Shown: positions 57,368 through 64,000 of the stretch, in pieces
How positions within the stretch are numbered: position 1 is the first letter of the stretch
How the letters are laid out: every line of letters starts with the position of its first letter
Assembly: GCA_028753945.1 (NCBI GenBank)
Contig: JAPNXP010000010.1
Coordinates: forward strand, 127,042 to 191,041
Reading direction: 5' to 3'
Length of the DNA: 64,000 nucleotides
DNA from: Hexactinellida sp. DTS-2022
Lineage: Eukaryota; Porifera; Hexactinellida
Position numbers and translations under genes: made by a program
The notes under the pieces: model-generated
What the model saw: only the letters and a program-made list of their open reading frames with translations
Told to the model about the DNA's origin: nothing
Databases searched by the model: none

Positions 57368-60238
57368 ATGTCTCGGCCCACTACGCTTCCAAGCCTCTCG
57401 ATGGGGGAGCCCAGCTTCTCGGAGATTGCTCTCGACAGAGACAAACTCAGTCTCAGCACTTCAAACCGGATCCTGAACAAGTCTCTGGCCTCCCCTCTGG
57501 ACGAGCTGATCCAGTCGACCCGGTACTTCCGAATTCCGCAGTACGAGCCCGAGCCGGACACAGAACCGGATCCACAGTCCAACCAGACCGACACCTCCTC
57601 CGGTACCCTCACGGGGGGAGACCCCTTCTTCGGAGAGTCCCTCATGAGTGTGAGCTACTCCTACGCGGCTGGCAACACCCCCAAGCACTGCATGGCGAGT
57701 GGGAACAGGAAACACGGGTTCTACGACTCCAGTCTCGAGACCTCTTTCTTCAGGGGGCTAAACTGCTCTCTCGGTAAGTCCCTATACAAATATCCTACTA
57801 CATATTACACTGTTTCTACAGGGGAGACGCAGACCGAAGAGCTGATGGCCACTACCAAGCGGAACCCGAACAAGTCCCTCATCACCATCTCCACCTCCAG
57901 CGGAGAGGTGCTCACGGTGAACAGACACGCGTGCCGGCTGTGGGGCGTGTCCGGACAGGAGCTGGTGGGGGTGCCCGTCACGAAGCTGCTCAGCCAGAGT
58001 CTCTCCGGGATCGGGGCCAGCGGCGCCGAGTTCTGGGACGAGGTTCTCAGCTCGAAGGGAGAGGTGGTCAAGATCAACGGGAAGGTGATGAAGGCACTCA
58101 CTGCCTGCAATGGGGAGGTGCCTGTGAGCGTGTGGTTGAAGCGGTTGGGAGGTGGGAAAAGCCGCGAGGATGAGCGTGCCATAATAGTGATAGAACAGGT
58201 TGAGCTCACAACGGCGATATTACAGGTAGATGCTCATGGGAGTATAAACGATTTGGAGGCCTGGGTGCCCACACTGTTCGGATATATGAGCGAAAAGGAG
58301 CTGATTGGGAAACCGATCTCCCTCCTCATTCCTTCCATCAAGTCTCCTCTCGATATACCCCTCAGTGACGGCGGTATTCCCATGACCGGCAAAACGAAAT
58401 CCGGCACTTGTTTCCCACTCATACTCGACCTGATGGTGGCTAGAGAGTTCATAGAGCAGGGCCCAGCAGTGCTCCTCTCATTTAACGCGCTATTTCCCCT
58501 CGTCATCACCGTGTTCAGGAGCGTGAGCGGGCTCGTATCACTGAAGGAGAACGGTACCATATACGGCTGCAATCATAACTTTTCTTCCTTCATATTCGGG
58601 TACGGAGACATAGAGCTTAGAGGAGAACCCATCACGAAGGTGATCCCGGATTTCTACGAGCAGGTTGATATCCTGGATGACGAGTTGGCTCTAGAGCAGA
58701 CTAACTATTCCTCCTTCTTCGACCAGACGCAGGGATCCGACCTGTTCTCTGCCTCTCTCCTGTCCAACTCTTCTAACCGAGCATTTGCACTGAAGCACAT
58801 GGCAACCCCGCCTCTTAGAGAGGCCCTCATCAGTCCCTTTGTGCAGGCACAACAGAGTAGAGGCATGGTGGCAAACGAGGGGTCACACGTGACCACCTCA
58901 CCCTCCCAAAACCCGCCGGTCTCCCAGAGAACAGACAGCAGTCCGTTTAACAGCAGCCCCGCGGTCTCCCGTCGCTGCTCCACGCCCTCCTTCGCCCGCA
59001 TGGACCTGTCTGCCTCTGTCGCAGAGGCGACGCCAGGAACCCTCGCCAACATCCCCGAGGGCTCCTTCTCGACCAAGGCGCTGCAGAAGAGCGGGGCTCA
59101 GCTGGCAGTGGAGGTGCAGATACGCCGCGTGGCGCTACCGGGAGGAAAGCTGTTGGTGTGTCTGTGGGTGTCGCGTGTGGAGGAGGACCAGCGGGCCAGG
59201 GTCGCTCTCAACATGAGTCAATCTTTCAGAGCGCAGAAAACAGTTGAGGAGGGGCAGGAATCCACTGCGCCACTGGTACAGAAAGATGATATACCCCCCG
59301 AGTCGGGTGAGTTTATAAAACACTTCATTCCAATGAGGGAGATTGGTAGCGGGGCATTCGGACACGTAAACCTGTGTAGAAGGAGGGGGAATGAGGAAGT
59401 CGTTGTTGTTAAATTCTTGTGTAAATCAAAAGTGTTTCAAGAGAGCTGGACTCAAGACAAAGATCTCGGCTGTGTCCCGAAAGAGATTATTATTCTCAGC
59501 AGACTCAAGCACCCGAGGATAGTAGAGCTCCTCGAGGTATACGAGAACACTCAGTTCTACCAGCTGGTCATGAGCAAGCACGGGGACGGTATGGATCTGT
59601 TTGACTTCATTGAGCTACACCCGCTCATGGACGAACAGCTGCTCAGCTATATATTCAGACAGATCGTGGATGGAGTAGCGTACCTGCATTCATGCGGCGT
59701 AGCGCATAGAGACATTAAGGATGAGAACGTTATTATCGATGAGAGTTTTGATATCAAACTGATAGACTTCGGGTCAGCTGATTTCATGGAGCAAGGCAAG
59801 CTGTTCTCGACTTTTTGCGGGACAATGGAGTACTGCTCACCTGAGATTTTGTTGGGAAATAAGTACTTCGGCCCTGAGCTGGAGGTGTGGACAATGGGGA
59901 TAATCCTCTACACGATGACATTCTTTGAGAACCCGTTCGTAGACGTAGAAGAAGCCATCCAGGGACAGCTGACTTTGCCGTTTCGCGTGTCTGGGAGGTT
60001 AACTCAGCTGTTATTCCAGGTGCTAGACCCGAATCCCCTGTCGAGGGTCAATGTGAACCAACTGCTCGCTAACGAGTGGATCTACCAGCCAATGGATATC
60101 AGGAAATATCATTTCTACGCCGTAATGCGAGGGCAAGTTGGCAACGACACTGGTAGCTTCACGGAGACCGAGTTATCGCCCGAACAAAGTACACCAAAGA
60201 TTAACCATCAACCCTGTGTAAAGTCTGAGAGCTGTTAG
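57368..60238 (+). CDS. PASK: PAS domain-containing protein kinase (PASK)
   Basis: Nutrient-sensing Ser/Thr kinase. The frame is open for 956 codons, but 57774-57821 reads as a 48-bp intron (donor GGTAAGT, acceptor TTTCTACAG) whose length is a multiple of three. The spliced protein is about 940 residues. Order: a disordered N-terminus with GETQTEELMATTKRNPNKS; a PAS domain (about 145-255: TISTSSGEVLTVNRHACRLW); a second, more divergent PAS-like region (about 260-420); a Ser/Pro-rich linker; and a kinase (about 630-890) with GSGAFGHVNL, VVKFLCK, HRDIKDENVII, DFGSADF and GTMEYCSPEIL intact. The FIKHFIPMREIGSGAFG entry is PASK-like. Confidence 0.93.
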   Translation: MSRPTTLPSLSMGEPSFSEIALDRDKLSLSTSNRILNKSLASPLDELIQSTRYFRIPQYEPEPDTEPDPQSNQTDTSSGTLTGGDPFFGESLMSVSYSYAAGNTPKHCMASGNRKHGFYDSSLETSFFRGLNCSLGKSLYKYPTTYYTVSTGETQTEELMATTKRNPNKSLITISTSSGEVLTVNRHACRLWGVSGQELVGVPVTKLLSQSLSGIGASGAEFWDEVLSSKGEVVKINGKVMKALTACNGEVPVSVWLKRLGGGKSREDERAIIVIEQVELTTAILQVDAHGSINDLEAWVPTLFGYMSEKELIGKPISLLIPSIKSPLDIPLSDGGIPMTGKTKSGTCFPLILDLMVAREFIEQGPAVLLSFNALFPLVITVFRSVSGLVSLKENGTIYGCNHNFSSFIFGYGDIELRGEPITKVIPDFYEQVDILDDELALEQTNYSSFFDQTQGSDLFSASLLSNSSNRAFALKHMATPPLREALISPFVQAQQSRGMVANEGSHVTTSPSQNPPVSQRTDSSPFNSSPAVSRRCSTPSFARMDLSASVAEATPGTLANIPEGSFSTKALQKSGAQLAVEVQIRRVALPGGKLLVCLWVSRVEEDQRARVALNMSQSFRAQKTVEEGQESTAPLVQKDDIPPESGEFIKHFIPMREIGSGAFGHVNLCRRRGNEEVVVVKFLCKSKVFQESWTQDKDLGCVPKEIIILSRLKHPRIVELLEVYENTQFYQLVMSKHGDGMDLFDFIELHPLMDEQLLSYIFRQIVDGVAYLHSCGVAHRDIKDENVIIDESFDIKLIDFGSADFMEQGKLFSTFCGTMEYCSPEILLGNKYFGPELEVWTMGIILYTMTFFENPFVDVEEAIQGQLTLPFRVSGRLTQLLFQVLDPNPLSRVNVNQLLANEWIYQPMDIRKYHFYAVMRGQVGNDTGSFTETELSPEQSTPKINHQPCVKSESC
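57774..57821 (+). other. Probable 48-bp in-frame intron in PASK
   Basis: Starts GTAAGT and ends TTTCTACAG with a CTAC branch-like motif inside. AT content is much higher than in the flanking exons. Removal joins NCSLG to ETQTEEL. Retention would insert 16 residues (KSLYKYPTTYYTV core) without a stop. Confidence 0.75.
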
Positions 60239-60412
60239 TGTTTGTTTGCTGACGCTTGTAACAACAACAACAACAAACATGAAACATTGATTACTCTTTT
60301 TAGAAACTAATTCATCCTATTACACTTCTTAAATTAATTCAAAACTGTACCTAAAGTAACTATGCTCACATAGAGAAGATCAGGTTATATTGAATACATT
60401 TTGTTTCCCAGA

Positions 60413-61640
60413 ATGATTGTTGTTGTTGTTATTATCATCTTAGTTCAACTTTGTAACTACTATTACAAACGTGAGACATTCCAAATGGCCGCAGAGGTTG
60501 TCAAGAGCCGCAGTGTGAGCAAGAGCTTCGAGTCCATAGAGCAGCCTGAGGGCATTAACGCTAGGGTCAGGCGGAGCATCGGGAGAGCGGAGTGCGGACG
60601 CCTGGACCCCTTCCTGATGCTGGACGAGATGAAAGGGCTGGGGGGAAACTCGGGGTTCCCAGACCATCCCCATAGGGGGTTCGAAACCGTAACCTATCTC
60701 TTGAAGGGAGCCATGACCCACGAAGACTTCAAGGGGAACAAAGGTGTGTTGTAGAGTATAAATTACGAATAAGTTTGTACAGTCGAAACCGGGTTTTTCT
60801 AACTAATCGGTTTTTTCTAACTAACTATTAATTCTAAGTCTGTAAGTAATTCCAATTTTGATTTATTTTCAATCGGTTTATTCTAACTAACTGATTTTTC
60901 TTACATTATTTCCATACAAAGAATTGGTTCGAAAAACCCGGTTTCGACTCTATTAATTACGAATAAGTTTGCATTACAATTGATTAGGCATATTGAATGA
61001 CGGGGACCTGCAGTGGATGACGGCCGGTCGGGGAATAGTGCACTCCGAGATGCCCTACGGAGACGGGGAGGCGAGGGGACTCCAGCTGTGGGTAAACCTC
61101 CCCGCCACACACAAGATGTGCGAGCCGAGCTACCAAGAGCTGAAGGCAAAGGATATTCCTAAGGCCGAGAGGGAGGGCGTTAAAGTGTCGGTTATTGCTG
61201 GTAAGGCGATGGGCATTGAGTCTAAGGTACTAACTAGGACCCCTGTGTACTATCTGGACTTTGAACTCCAGCCCGGATCTTCACACTTCCAAGAGGTCAA
61301 CAGCAGCTGGAATGCGTTTATTTACATATTGGACGGTAAGGGGGTGTTTGGCCCCGCTGGAGGGTCAATGGAATGTGCGGCTCACCACACCCTGCTGTTC
61401 GACCAGCAAGGAGAGGGTGTTAGGTTTGAGAACAGTGGGACAGAAGTGTTACATTTCGTGTTGGTAGCCGGTCAGCCTATAGGGGAGAGCGTAGCCCAGG
61501 CAGGGCCATTTGTGATGAACACACAGGAGGAACTGAATCAGGCGATGATCGATTTCAGAATGTGTCGCAATGGATTCGAAAACGCAAAAGGTTGGGAGTC
61601 TGAGAACGGTAAAGCGCTTATCGCGAAATTCGTCAAATAA
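60413..61640 (+). CDS. PIR: Pirin (iron-binding cupin)
   Basis: Nuclear iron-dependent cupin, redox sensor for NF-kappaB in vertebrates, with quercetinase activity. Two exons, 60413-60743 and 60988-61640, splice in phase. From the second Met (60485) the protein is 303 residues (human 290). Metal ligands and the cupin motif are intact: FPDHPHRGFETVTYLLKGAM, then NDGDLQWMTAGRGIVHSEMP (His-His-His-Glu). The C-terminal cupin has LHFVLVAGQPIGE and GPFVMNTQEELNQA. If translation starts at 60413 there is an extra hydrophobic leader (IVVVVIIILVQL) that no typical pirin has; it overlaps a TGTTGTTGTT repeat and may simply be 5' UTR. Confidence 0.94.
60780..60950. repeat. Inverted-repeat MITE, CAGTCGAAACCGGGTTTTTC family
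   Basis: A 171-bp element making up most of the pirin intron. Left end CAGTCGAAACCGGGTTTTTC; right end GAAAAACCCGGTTTCGACTC, with TA flanks. The last base has mutated (G to C). Interior repeats of TTCTAACTAA are present. Confidence 0.87.
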
Positions 61641-61787
61641 TTACTCGTTTAGTTTGGTTACTTTTTAGAAATAGCTACCTTCTTTTATAAGTGTTTTGTA
61701 AATATATTTCAGTAATCTTGTTTAATACGAACACTTGACCTAGGTAGATTAATTCTCAATTTAACACCCACTATACATATCGTTCTA

Positions 61788-63881
<2,094 letters not shown>

Positions 63882-64000
63882 AAGACAAGCACTCGAGAGG
63901 GTGTTTATATTTACTCCGTCTTCTTAGTTTTAGTTTAGTACATGAATGAAACTATTTTTAGAACGTAAGTCTATCTTATGCATTACTATCACTTAATTAT

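Overview
The window is nuclear DNA from an animal. It has spliced genes with GT-AG introns, AT-rich intergenic DNA and more GC-rich exons. It also carries a BMP-type TGF-beta ligand, a class III myosin with an N-terminal kinase, PASK, ANKAR and calcyphosin-like genes. Genes are dense, two are nested inside introns, many are intronless, and others have introns of only 48-70 bp. This fits a compact, probably early-branching metazoan (ctenophore- or sponge-like), but nothing here fixes the phylum and the lineage is an inference.

Layout. 15-4590 (+): 3' part of a BMP-like ligand. 5827-13169 (+): FAM91A1 and then WASHC2/FAM21, two proteins of the endosome-to-TGN golgin/WASH tethering route, side by side. 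13170-19215: about 6 kb of AT-rich DNA with only a small Maf-like bZIP gene. 19216-36529 (-): seven head-to-tail genes: a coiled-coil protein, mS23, an EF-hand-like protein, an ARHGAP18/28/40-type RhoGAP (17 exons), swiprosin/EFHD2, an intronless myosin III, and a PH-SH3-RUN protein. 36818-45171 (+): a ClC-3/4/5 antiporter with C1QBP/p32 nested in its first intron, then a tandemly duplicated SRRM1 5' end (a short chimeric PWI gene plus the full SRRM1). 45264-46829 (-): an apparent ADF-H/Rab fusion. 47684-60238 (+): PSMD14/Rpn11, ANKAR (with an antisense NHL gene nested in intron 4), the Iwr1/SLC7A6OS homologue and PASK. 60413-63881: pirin (+), mitochondrial DECR1 (-) and CAPSL (+).

A recurrent non-genic layer is a set of 100-180 bp inverted-repeat elements. 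Most begin CAGT and end ACTG between TA dinucleotides, as pogo/Tigger-type MITEs do. Nearly all lie within introns. Exon boundaries given here were derived by hand from GT/AG sites, reading phase and family similarity; no transcript or alignment was available.
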